Source: an uncultured Succinivibrio sp.
GTDB lineage: Bacteria; Pseudomonadota; Gammaproteobacteria; Enterobacterales; Succinivibrionaceae
Length of the DNA stretch: 25,359 nucleotides
Reading direction: 5' to 3'
NCBI GenBank assembly: GCA_900754255.1
Contig: CAAECI010000102.1
Coordinates: 1 to 25,359 of the forward strand
Numbering within the stretch: position 1 is the first letter of the stretch; every line of letters starts with the position of its first letter. Of this stretch, positions 16,266-23,653 are shown one piece after another. The notes below the pieces were generated by a model. The model was not told the origin of the DNA. It ran no database searches and saw nothing but the letters and a program-made list of their open reading frames with translations. The translations under genes were made by a program, and so were the position numbers.

Positions 16266-17783
16266 ATGTTAAGTATAAGCGACAATCTCTATCATATTCA
16301 TTCACGTATCACTAATGCCCTCCACAAAGCCAAAAGACAGGATCAGGTTAAATTGCTTTGTGTCAGCAAAACCAAACCAGTTGAAATGATCAAGGAGGCA
16401 TATGCACAAGGAGAAAGAGCCTTCGGCGAGTCATATGCAACAGAGGCTGCTGAAAAAATACAACAGCTGAATGGAGAAGGCTTCAACGACATTTGTTGGC
16501 ATTTCATCGGACCCATACAAAAAAATAAAACCAAACTAATTGCCGAATATTTCGACGTTGTCGAAAGTGTAGATCGAGAAATAATCATCGATCGCTTGTC
16601 AGCACAACGCCCTGCCGGCAAAAAACCTCTTGAGATCTTCATTGAAGTTAACATTTCCGGAGAAAGTCAAAAATCAGGATGTGCACTGGAAGATTTGACT
16701 CAGCTAATGGAGTCTGTTAGAACAAAATCCAATCTGAAACTCAAGGGGCTAATGGGAATTGCTAAAGACACTTCTGATCAGGACGAAATCAATGCAGCTT
16801 TCTCTCTTTTAAAAAAAATTTTTGATGAAAAAAAATTAAACTTTCCTGAGCTGACGGAGCTCTCAATGGGTATGACTCATGATCTGGAAAATGCAATAAA
16901 CTGCGGCTCAACGGAGATACGGATCGGAACTGCCATTTTTGGCGGCAGAGTATATGCTGGAGGACATATGAACGATAAGCAAACCATTGCCTTTATAGGT
17001 GGCGGCAATATGTCCTCATGCATTTTCGAAAGTGTGATTAAACATGCTTCACCTCGTAACATTATCGTATCTGGACCCCATATCGAAAAATTGCAACACT
17101 TTAAGGAGACCGGGGCATCCATCACCGTCGATAACATTGAAGCTGTCAAAAAATCCTCTATCATATTTTTGGGAGTTAAACCCCAGATCCTGACAGCTGT
17201 CCTGCAAAACCTTGCTTCATCGGGCATCGATTTTGAAGAAAAGCTTGTGATCTCAATGGCCGCAGGTTATCGATTGGCGACGATTGAAAAGTACCTTCAG
17301 TCAAAAAGAATTGTGAGGATCATGCCCAACACTCCCGCAAAATTAGGCAAGGGTGTAACCGCTGTAAGTTACGGGCAAGGATGTACCGATCCGGATAAAA
17401 AAGCCTTGCGCATGATGTTGGACGGAATGGGAATTGTAAGCGAAGGATCTGAGGAAAAACTGAATATAATTGGTGCCATAGCCGGTTGCGGTCCGGCATT
17501 CGTATACCGCTTTATGGAGGCCCTAATTGCTGAAGGGTGTCGCTACGGTGTAGATGAAAAAGAAGGGCGTCGCATCATTGAGCAACTCTTCTGCGGTACC
17601 TCCGAGATGGTGGTAAAAAACCAAGACAAAAGCCTTGCTTCACTTCGCGAGGCTGTTACGTCAAAGGGTGGCACCACATATGCGGGGCTTAGTAAAATGT
17701 CAGAAGGTAATTTTGAGGAAATGATGCACTCTGTTATCAAAGCCAGTCTCGATCGTACTGACGAATTGGAGAAAATGTTCTGA
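16266..17783 (+). CDS. YggS-ProC fusion: PLP homeostasis protein joined to pyrroline-5-carboxylate reductase
   Basis: One uninterrupted 505-codon frame encodes two usually separate proteins. Residues 1-234 are YggS/PLPBP, which binds pyridoxal phosphate and buffers its supply. The PLP lysine is K35 in LLCVSKTKP, and WHFIGPIQKNKTK and STEIRIGTAIFGGR follow. From M235 on is ProC, which reduces pyrroline-5-carboxylate to proline with NAD(P)H. It has AFIGGGNM (Rossmann loop), RIMPNTPA, IAGCGPAFVYRFMEAL and SKGGTTYAGL (usually SPGGTT). The join is only a few residues (YAGGH) and there is no stop between them. At the join GGAGG (16959-16963) stands 4 nt before ATG 16968, so a free 271-residue ProC may also be made. 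yggS-proC-yggT occur as neighbours in other gammaproteobacteria, so loss of a stop codon explains the fusion. Confidence 0.93.
   Translation: MLSISDNLYHIHSRITNALHKAKRQDQVKLLCVSKTKPVEMIKEAYAQGERAFGESYATEAAEKIQQLNGEGFNDICWHFIGPIQKNKTKLIAEYFDVVESVDREIIIDRLSAQRPAGKKPLEIFIEVNISGESQKSGCALEDLTQLMESVRTKSNLKLKGLMGIAKDTSDQDEINAAFSLLKKIFDEKKLNFPELTELSMGMTHDLENAINCGSTEIRIGTAIFGGRVYAGGHMNDKQTIAFIGGGNMSSCIFESVIKHASPRNIIVSGPHIEKLQHFKETGASITVDNIEAVKKSSIIFLGVKPQILTAVLQNLASSGIDFEEKLVISMAAGYRLATIEKYLQSKRIVRIMPNTPAKLGKGVTAVSYGQGCTDPDKKALRMMLDGMGIVSEGSEEKLNIIGAIAGCGPAFVYRFMEALIAEGCRYGVDEKEGRRIIEQLFCGTSEMVVKNQDKSLASLREAVTSKGGTTYAGLSKMSEGNFEEMMHSVIKASLDRTDELEKMF
16959..16970 (+). promoter_or_regulatory. Internal ribosome-binding site and ATG for the ProC part
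   Basis: GGAGG, a 4-nt spacer (ACAT) and ATG lie in frame inside the yggS-proC gene, exactly where a stand-alone ProC would begin (MNDKQTIAFIGGGNM). The spacing is slightly short but functional in many genes. It suggests that the fusion arose from adjacent genes and that both a fused and a free ProC could be produced. The GG-rich glycines it encodes (AGGH) are otherwise just linker. Confidence 0.6.
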
Positions 17784-17837
17784 GTATTCTCATATTTTGC
17801 ATATACATTTCTAAATAACCTTTAAAGAAGATAATTT

Positions 17838-18386
17838 TTGTCCATGACTTATTCACTAATTATTCTTGTAGCTCAGGCCCTGATCATGTTGTTTGAATTA
17901 CGTGCCTTGGTGCAATCATCCTCCGTGAGTTACTACCATCCATTGGCTCAGGCCGTAGCCAGACTTACCGATCCTGTTATTAAATTCATGCCGTTCAGAC
18001 AAAAGCATATACGCGGATTTTTCTATGCGGGTTTTATTGTTGCACTATTAATAGCACTTTTATTTTGGCTTTTATTTGCACTTTATTTAGGGTCAGGAAA
18101 TCTACTTGCTACGGTACCGCTATTAGGCGTGCTTATGACGGTCAAAACCTTCGGTTATATGTTGATCATTCTACTTCTAGTGCAAGCCCTAACCTCATGG
18201 CTTCCGGCAACACGCAATATAAGTCAGCTCTGCTATGAACTTACTTATCCCATAGTTTCGCCAGTACAGAAAATCATTCCCCCCATCGGAATGATAGATA
18301 TCTCCCTGATGGTGGTTTTAATCATAATTTATGCCTTGAATTTTGTTTTCTTCAAGATATTCGGAACTATTTGGATGTTGATCTGA
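17838..18386 (+). CDS. yggT: YggT family integral membrane protein
   Basis: A 182-residue inner-membrane protein with two YGGT-type repeats, each a pair of hydrophobic helices followed by a short P-rich segment. The first contains YYHPLAQAVARLTDPVIKFMPF; the second has LLLVQALTSWLPATRNISQLCYELTYPIVSPVQKIIPP. The exact function is not established; the family has been linked to osmotic tolerance and, in other phyla, to cell division or envelope organisation. It follows yggS-proC by 54 bp, the usual neighbour. The start is ambiguous: TTG at 17838 has AGAAG at 7 nt, whereas the ATG at 17844 is 13 nt from it. I keep the TTG. Confidence 0.88.
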   Translation: MSMTYSLIILVAQALIMLFELRALVQSSSVSYYHPLAQAVARLTDPVIKFMPFRQKHIRGFFYAGFIVALLIALLFWLLFALYLGSGNLLATVPLLGVLMTVKTFGYMLIILLLVQALTSWLPATRNISQLCYELTYPIVSPVQKIIPPIGMIDISLMVVLIIIYALNFVFFKIFGTIWMLI

Positions 18387-18398
18387 CAATACTAAAAG

Positions 18399-18426
18399 AA
18401 AGAGGTCGCTTTCATACGGCCTCTTT
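18399..18426. terminator. Bidirectional terminator between yggT and parC
   Basis: AAAGAGGTCG and CGGCCTCTTT form a 10-bp stem (one G-U pair in RNA) around an 8-nt loop. On the + strand ACGTTTTATCC follows; on the minus strand CTTTTAGTATT follows. It separates the convergent yggT and parC transcripts. Confidence 0.75.
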
Positions 18427-18456
18427 ACGTTTTATCCATTTAGTTAGTACGGATTT

Positions 18457-20793
18457 TTATTCCAGAACAAATTCTGGAATATCTCTAACGGTTTCTTTAC
18501 CGCTGTTTTCATTATTTTCTTTCCCTGGGTCAGAAATTATTACTTCTATAAAATCAGTCTTTTGATAACCTCTGGGAAGTACCTCCCCTGAACGCGATCT
18601 GGTACTCAGCTTTTCAACTAACTGAGAGGCGGAAATATTCAATATCTTCTTGCCTGCATGTAAAACAGCTCGTCCTCCTTCTGCTACTGTAGCCACAGCT
18701 GCTACACCATCAGCCCCTACCTCCAGTTTTGCCGCATTAATATTAATAAGCTTGTTACCGCGTCCCGAATTTAAAAGTGGCAACTCGGAGGCCTTATATA
18801 TTAGAATGCGTCCCTGACGACTTACTACTATGATAATATCCTCATTTCGATCGACCAATTTGCAGGGCGCAAGGATCTTTGCATTTTCATCTAAACTTAT
18901 AAATGCCTTGCCAGCTTTCATGCGCGTCATTAAGGAATCAGATTTACATACGAATCCATAATCTCCAGTCGTTGCAATTAAATAATACTCATCTTTTCTA
19001 GGGATCATCGCGTAGCACAGTTTTTCCTCAGGAGCCAAGGTTACCTTGGAAGTAATGGGGTCTCCCTGACCGCGAGCCGAAGGCAAATCAGCTATATCCA
19101 CGTTATACACACGCCCAAAAGAGGTAATAAAACATACAGTTTCGTTGGTATAGCCTGATACCTTAGTCATGAAGGCATCACCACTTCGATAAGACATATT
19201 TTCTGCGTCAACATTTAAGCCACTTGCGGTCCTGATCCACCCCATCTTAGACACAATTACCGTTACTGGCGTGCTGGGAACAAATTCATCCCCACTTAAA
19301 ACTGTAGCGCTCTCATGCTCTACGATCTCACTCATACGCTCGTCGCCATAGAGCCGTCTATCCGTCTTTATTTCTTTTTTAACAAGTGAGTTCAATTTTT
19401 TTTCAGATGCAATAGTTCCCTCAAGATTTATCTTTTCTTTATTCAGTTCGTCCTGCTCACCGCGAATTTTCATCTCCTGCAGACGAGCCAACTGTCTTAA
19501 CTTGGTATCCAGAATATAGTCGGCCTGCGTCTCGTCTAAACCGAATTGATCCATAAGCTCAATCTTGGGCTTCTCGCTTTCTCGAACAATACGCAATACT
19601 TCATCAAGATTGAGGTAAACCACCATCAGGGCTTCAAGAACATGTAGTCTCGCGTTTACCTGACCAAGACGATAAATCAACCGTCTCTTTACCGATCCAA
19701 CCCTGAATTGCAGCCACTCGGACAATATACACTTGAGATCCTTGACTTGAGGTTTACCGTCCAATCCCAGCATATTGAGATTAACGCGATAAGTAGTCTC
19801 CAGATCTGTCATAGCGTAGAGATATTCCATAAGCTCATCCGTATCTACCCGCTTGGATCTAGGTACTATGACGAGCTTACAGGGATTACTGTGATCCGAG
19901 GCATTTATTACGTCCTCAACCAACGGTAATTTCTTTTTTTCCATCAAGTCTGAGATCTGTTTTTCAATAAGACCGGCTGAAACTTGATAGGGCATGGCTT
20001 TTATAACTATACCTTCTTTATCTACGGTATAGACCGCACGCATTCTGATAGTTCCACGACCAGTTTCATACATCTTAAGCATTTCAGCATGCGTCGAGGT
20101 CACATGTGCGCAAGTTGGATAATCAGGGCCTTTTATGAACTGCATCAGATCAACAACCGAGGCTGTCTTATGATCCATAAGATAAATGACGGCATCAGCT
20201 ACCTCCTGTAAATTATGCGGAGGAATGTCAGTTGCCATACCTACGGCAATTCCGGTAGTACCATTCAACAAAATAGAGGGTAATCTGGCCGGCAAATCCT
20301 TGGGTTCGTTGCGTTGACCATCAAAGTTTTTTACCCATTCTACGCATCCTGTCTTGAGGTCGGATAATAAAGCATTTGAAAATTTTGCAAGCTTAGCCTC
20401 GGTGTAACGATATGCTGCATATGATTTTGGATCCTCCTGATCACCCCAATTGCCTTCACCGTGTACCAGTGGATAACGAAAACTGAAAGGCTGAGCCATA
20501 AGAACCATGGCCTCATAACAGGCAGAATCTCCGTGCGGATGATAATGACCGATCACATTACCTACAGTTGTTGCCGATTTTAATGTTTGCGAATCCGGAG
20601 ACAATCCGGCCTCGGCCATAGCATAAAGGATCCTGCGTTGCACCGGCTTTAAACCGTCGGTAACGCTTGGTAAGGCACGATCACGGATCACGCTCATTGA
20701 GTAGTTTAGATATGCCTCTTCGGCAAATTTTTTAAGCGGGGTACACTCTATCCCCTCAAGGCTTAATTCTTCTGGTCTACGATTCTCTGTCAT
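18457..20793 (-). CDS. parC: DNA topoisomerase IV subunit A
   Basis: ParC is the breakage-reunion subunit of topoisomerase IV, which with ParE decatenates daughter chromosomes. The 778-residue length and the motif HYHPHGDSACYEAMVLMAQPF point to ParC and not GyrA. The catalytic tyrosine is Y130 (SYAAYRYTEAKL), and LPARLPSILLNGTTGIAVGMATDIPPHNL is a family signature. A coiled-coil region (about 440-480) precedes a degenerate beta-pinwheel C-terminal domain without an intact GyrA box. The quinolone-determining positions equivalent to E. coli S80 and E84 are S90 and E94, both wild type. parE is not in this window. Divergent from the L,D-transpeptidase-like gene. Confidence 0.96.
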   Translation of the reverse strand: MTENRRPEELSLEGIECTPLKKFAEEAYLNYSMSVIRDRALPSVTDGLKPVQRRILYAMAEAGLSPDSQTLKSATTVGNVIGHYHPHGDSACYEAMVLMAQPFSFRYPLVHGEGNWGDQEDPKSYAAYRYTEAKLAKFSNALLSDLKTGCVEWVKNFDGQRNEPKDLPARLPSILLNGTTGIAVGMATDIPPHNLQEVADAVIYLMDHKTASVVDLMQFIKGPDYPTCAHVTSTHAEMLKMYETGRGTIRMRAVYTVDKEGIVIKAMPYQVSAGLIEKQISDLMEKKKLPLVEDVINASDHSNPCKLVIVPRSKRVDTDELMEYLYAMTDLETTYRVNLNMLGLDGKPQVKDLKCILSEWLQFRVGSVKRRLIYRLGQVNARLHVLEALMVVYLNLDEVLRIVRESEKPKIELMDQFGLDETQADYILDTKLRQLARLQEMKIRGEQDELNKEKINLEGTIASEKKLNSLVKKEIKTDRRLYGDERMSEIVEHESATVLSGDEFVPSTPVTVIVSKMGWIRTASGLNVDAENMSYRSGDAFMTKVSGYTNETVCFITSFGRVYNVDIADLPSARGQGDPITSKVTLAPEEKLCYAMIPRKDEYYLIATTGDYGFVCKSDSLMTRMKAGKAFISLDENAKILAPCKLVDRNEDIIIVVSRQGRILIYKASELPLLNSGRGNKLININAAKLEVGADGVAAVATVAEGGRAVLHAGKKILNISASQLVEKLSTRSRSGEVLPRGYQKTDFIEVIISDPGKENNENSGKETVRDIPEFVLE

Positions 20794-20869
20794 TCTTCAA
20801 TCTTCGTTTTTGTTTGTTAACTCAATGCATAGTCCGGACCCATTTGCATGACATCTTGCCCAAACGCTA

Positions 20870-20888
20870 AATTTTAATATTTAAAATT
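20870..20888. repeat. AT-rich palindrome in the parC upstream region
   Basis: AATTTTAA-TAT-TTAAAATT is a perfect 8-bp inverted repeat around 3 bp, in the 206-bp gap between the divergent parC and L,D-transpeptidase-like genes. It may act as an operator or an upstream promoter element, but A/T composition makes chance occurrence quite possible. Confidence 0.35.
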
Positions 20889-20908
20889 AGGTAACGATTC
20901 GAAAAGTC

Positions 20909-20914
20909 TATAAT
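20909..20914 (+). promoter_or_regulatory. Possible -10 box for the L,D-transpeptidase-like gene
   Basis: A perfect TATAAT on the + strand, 86 bp before the ATG at 21000. No strong -35 is visible. Immediately downstream AAAAAG-GCCG-CTTTTT plus four more T (20922-20941) forms a short hairpin with a T-run that could attenuate transcripts from this start. Confidence 0.35.
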
Positions 20915-20999
20915 CAAGCTTAAAAAGGCCGCTTTTTTTTTGCATAATATGCGTGTCTTAACATGACTCTAATTGTAAGCCAATGTTTAAAAGGCTTTC

Positions 21000-21683
21000 A
21001 TGCTAAAGAAGCATAAACACATGCGTCGGTCGATACCGTCAGGGATTTTAGTGAAAATATTAGTTTACAGTATTCTTGTTGCTTCAATAACGTTCTTCTC
21101 TCACAACGCCATTGCCTTCAAGGAACTTCCACAGGATCTGCTATCAAAAGCAGTATCTGGATCTATAACGTATGATGAGGAATTTGATTACACAAAACTT
21201 AAACGCATAAACAATCTTCCGCTTTATGCCGACGGATTCTCTTCTAGTATTAAAAAGGGGCTCATCGATCACGTAGTAGTGCATAAGCTTCGCCATGAGA
21301 TGATGCTGATGCGTAAGGATCGCATTATTAAAAAATTCTGGATTGCTCTATCAGACCGTCCCGACGGTGCAAAAAAATTTGAAGGAGACCGACGAACTCC
21401 AGAAGGTACATACACCCTCGACTATATAAAAAATAATTCAAATTACTACAAAGCCTTTCACATATCCTATCCTAATGCCGACGATATTGCTAATGCGAGA
21501 GCTTTGGGACGTCACCCCGGAGGAATGATCATGGTTCACGGCCAACCAGCATCCAAAGGAAATTTCGAAGAAACCGTACAACGTACGGATTGGACCAATG
21601 GTTGCATTGCTCTTTTGAATCCAGATCTCGATCTTTTTCTTTCCTTGGTTGACGTGGGCACGCCAATTACAATCAACCCATAA
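21000..21683 (+). CDS. YafK/DpaA-like L,D-transpeptidase-fold (YkuD) protein
   Basis: A 227-residue exported protein with a catalytic YkuD domain. The N-terminus is basic and then hydrophobic, ending in a cleavage-like AIA|F (about residue 39). RRTPEGTYTLDY, HISYPNADD and GGMIMVHG (H180) follow, and then DWTNGCIALLN with the catalytic cysteine C202. This arrangement resembles the E. coli YafK/DpaA group. DpaA cuts the link between murein and Braun's lipoprotein; other YkuD enzymes make 3-3 crosslinks, and sequence alone cannot decide between the two. No LysM or other peptidoglycan-binding domain is present. The ATG follows AAAAGG at 5 nt. Monocistronic, ended by the hairpin at 21706-21741. 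Confidence 0.85.
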   Translation: MLKKHKHMRRSIPSGILVKILVYSILVASITFFSHNAIAFKELPQDLLSKAVSGSITYDEEFDYTKLKRINNLPLYADGFSSSIKKGLIDHVVVHKLRHEMMLMRKDRIIKKFWIALSDRPDGAKKFEGDRRTPEGTYTLDYIKNNSNYYKAFHISYPNADDIANARALGRHPGGMIMVHGQPASKGNFEETVQRTDWTNGCIALLNPDLDLFLSLVDVGTPITINP

Positions 21684-21705
21684 ACGCCGTATAATACATA
21701 GTACT

Positions 21706-21741
21706 AACCAAAAAATCCCTCATATGTGGGATTTATTGGTT
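21706..21741. terminator. Hairpin between convergent genes
   Basis: AACCAA-A-AAATCCC and GGGATTT-A-TTGGTT pair over 14 positions with one A-A mismatch around an 8-nt loop. The stem itself is A/T-rich at its base and no long separate T-run follows, so it could terminate in both directions with moderate strength. Confidence 0.55.
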
Positions 21742-22110
21742 TCAACCCCAATGATCTTCATCAGGAAACCAAATCACTACGCCCAGTTTTTTACGAATTC
21801 CTTCACTCGTAACAAACACGTCGGCAAAATGAACTTTCGAAGCATGAAGCTCCTGATCTTCAGAACAGAAAGAAAGAGAGATGCGTATTATATCCCCCTC
21901 TCCAACGTCCTCTGGATCAAAATATGTCTCTGTTCCGTCGATCTCACAAAGTAACTCCATATCATTGTCATTAGACAGCCTTATCAAGCGATCGTACTGC
22001 GATGGGTTATTTTCAAAAAGAGAATCTCCAGCAGATATTGAATACAGGGTAACTGCATAATCAGTTATAACCTGTATATCCTCTTCTCTAATTTTCTCGG
22101 CATTAAACAT
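21742..22110 (-). CDS. Unrecognised 122-residue acidic protein downstream of the second rpoA
   Basis: I do not recognise this protein. It is soluble-looking and strongly acidic, with no signal peptide, no membrane segment and few cysteines. It begins MFNAEKIREEDIQVITDYAV and contains ETYFDPEDVGEGDIIRISLSF, which reads like beta-strand-rich sequence. I start it at the ATG at 22110 with GGTG 6 nt upstream; a GTG three codons earlier is the alternative. It lies on the same strand as alpha-B, only 15 bp past the U-tract of the terminator that ends alpha-B. It thus depends either on read-through from the RNA polymerase alpha operon or on a promoter inside the end of rpoA. Codon use looks like its neighbours. 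No function is proposed. Confidence 0.65.
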   Translation of the reverse strand: MFNAEKIREEDIQVITDYAVTLYSISAGDSLFENNPSQYDRLIRLSNDNDMELLCEIDGTETYFDPEDVGEGDIIRISLSFCSEDQELHASKVHFADVFVTSEGIRKKLGVVIWFPDEDHWG

Positions 22111-22124
22111 ATAGTGCACCAGTT

Positions 22125-22151
22125 AAAAAAAAGGGATGCATTAGACATCCC
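22125..22151 (-). terminator. Intrinsic terminator after the second rpoA
   Basis: On the minus strand, GGGATG-TCTAATG-CATCCC forms a 6-bp GC-rich stem followed directly by eight T. It lies 17 bp past the alpha-B stop and is the probable end of the ribosomal protein/alpha transcript. The next gene begins almost at once behind it. Confidence 0.85.
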
Positions 22152-22167
22152 CCAAATAAAATACACT

Positions 22168-23151
22168 CTAAATTTCTAAGTCCTCAGGAGGCCAGTTCTC
22201 AAGGCGCATTCCCAAAGACAAACCTCTTTCAGCAAGAACATCTTTAATCTCAGTTAAAGATTTTTTACCCAAATTCGGAGTCTTAAGCAACTCAACCTCC
22301 GTACGTTGTACCAGATCACCAATATATTTGATACCTTCGGCCTTTAAGCAATTTGCAGAACGTACTGTAAGTTCAAGATCTTCAACAGGGCAGATAAGCT
22401 TTGGATCAATAAAGGTAGTGTAAGAAGTATCTTCGATAGGAGAAACACTGTTACGGATATCAACAAAACTATTCAACTGATCAGCAAAAATAGTTCCGGC
22501 AATTTCTATTGCCTTTGAAGGATCGATGGTTCCGTTGGTCTCAATATTAAGAATGAGTCTCTCTTTACCGCCATCAATTTTTTCCTCATGAACCGCAACG
22601 TTCAGGACAGGACAATAAGAAGGATCGATACCTAATCTTCCGATGAAACGATCCTCAGAGCCCTCGGATGTTGGACGAGATTGAGCGGGGCAGTAACCAC
22701 GGCCGCGAGTAACAAACAAACGCATGTTTAGGTCGAGCTTATCATCCGTAAGGTGACAAATCACCAAATCTGGATTTTTTATGGTCACGCCATGAGGACA
22801 AACTATATCTCCCGCAGTAACCGGTCCTACGCCCTGCTTGCGAATTTCTAAAATTGGATCATCGCGAAGCAATCCCTCTACAGCAACAGCAACCTCTTTG
22901 AGGTTTAAAAGTACAAGAAGAATATCTTCTTGAATGCCTTCAACTGCACTATACTCGTGAACCACACCTTCAATTTCAACTCCTGATATTGCATATCCTG
23001 GAATTGAAGAGAGCATTATGCGGCGAAGAGCAGTTCCAACAATATGGGCATACTCGGGTTCGAAAGGTTCAAGGGTGATTCTGAAGTGATTCTCAGATAG
23101 AGTTTCCACATCCTTGATATTTGGCATTAAAGAATCAATATTCTGATCCAA
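22168..23151 (-). CDS. rpoA2: RNA polymerase alpha subunit, second copy (alpha-B, beta-docking type)
   Basis: A full-length alpha subunit of 327 residues. The assembly domain keeps the beta-contacting features of E. coli alpha: TALRRIMLSSIPG (R43, R44 = E. coli R44, R45), VVHEYSAVEGIQEDILLVLLNLK (64-85), VTRGRGYCPA. It has changed others. LERGFGHTLG became FEPEYAHIVG. The beta-prime-contacting AARVEQRTDLDKLVI region is replaced by HEEKIDGGKERLIL and is 4 residues shorter. The C-terminal domain (258-322) is intact, with the DNA-binding R264, N267 and C268 (E. coli 265, 268, 269) and GKKSLTEI. Translation starts at TTG 23151 with GAGGG 7 nt upstream; the N-terminus then matches E. coli in length. 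It lies 80 bp after rplQ, behind a GC-rich hairpin. I infer that it takes the alpha-I position. The symbol follows Francisella usage. Confidence 0.95.
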   Translation of the reverse strand: MDQNIDSLMPNIKDVETLSENHFRITLEPFEPEYAHIVGTALRRIMLSSIPGYAISGVEIEGVVHEYSAVEGIQEDILLVLLNLKEVAVAVEGLLRDDPILEIRKQGVGPVTAGDIVCPHGVTIKNPDLVICHLTDDKLDLNMRLFVTRGRGYCPAQSRPTSEGSEDRFIGRLGIDPSYCPVLNVAVHEEKIDGGKERLILNIETNGTIDPSKAIEIAGTIFADQLNSFVDIRNSVSPIEDTSYTTFIDPKLICPVEDLELTVRSANCLKAEGIKYIGDLVQRTEVELLKTPNLGKKSLTEIKDVLAERGLSLGMRLENWPPEDLEI

Positions 23152-23194
23152 GGTCTTACCCTCGTCTATACAGTTGATTAAGCAGAAAACTGAC

Positions 23195-23219
23195 TCAGGC
23201 GCGGTAAAACCGCGCCTGA
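23195..23219. terminator. GC-rich hairpin between rplQ and the second rpoA
   Basis: TCAGGCGCGGT and ACCGCGCCTGA form a perfect 11-bp stem around a 3-nt loop. On the minus strand it is followed by GTCAGTTTTCTG, a poor-to-moderate U-tract. In other gammaproteobacteria the operon ends after rplQ, so this may be the ancestral terminator, now leaky, or an RNA processing/stabilising element upstream of alpha-B. Confidence 0.7.
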
Positions 23220-23231
23220 ATTTTATGAGGC

Positions 23232-23624
23232 TTAAGCCTCGGATGTCTCTTCAGACTCGGCGACCTGCGGTCTGTCAACCAGCATGATGTAGGCAACAGG
23301 AGCCTGATCACCGGGACGACGACCAGCCTTAAGGATACGGGTATAACCGCCCTTACGTTCAGCTGAAAGCTTACCTATAACAGTGAAAAGCTTATTAACA
23401 ACAGCATCGTCACGAAGACGTGCGAAAGCCAAACGACGGTTGGCAACAGTATCTACCTTTGCAAGGGTGATTAAGGGCTCTGCGAAACGACGAAGTTCCT
23501 TAGCCTTAGGGACAGTGGTCTTAATCACTTCAAAGGTGAAGAGAGCATTAGCAAGATTGCGATACAACGCTGCACGATGTGAAGCGGTGCGGCCTAAGTG
23601 ACGGCCTGCTAAACGATGACGCAT
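23232..23624 (-). CDS. rplQ: 50S ribosomal protein L17
   Basis: L17 lies near the peptide exit tunnel of the large subunit. The 130-residue protein shows the family start MRHRLAGRHLGRTASHRAALYRNLANAL and the motifs PKAKELRRFAEPLITLAK and GGYTRILKAGRRPGDQAPVAYIMLVD, ending in a short acidic tail. The ATG is preceded by AGGAATTAGGAA. It sits between the two rpoA genes, 29 bp after the first. The usual gammaproteobacterial order is rpsD-rpoA-rplQ, which is retained here. Confidence 0.98.
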   Translation of the reverse strand: MRHRLAGRHLGRTASHRAALYRNLANALFTFEVIKTTVPKAKELRRFAEPLITLAKVDTVANRRLAFARLRDDAVVNKLFTVIGKLSAERKGGYTRILKAGRRPGDQAPVAYIMLVDRPQVAESEETSEA

Positions 23625-23653
23625 TTCCTAATTCCTTTGTGAAAACAATTCTT

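Noticed and set aside
18457..20793. GyrA instead of ParC, and quinolone-resistance changes
   Set aside because: Length 778, the HPHGDSACYEAMVLMAQPF wording and the missing GyrA box favour ParC; the resistance positions S90 and E94 are wild type.
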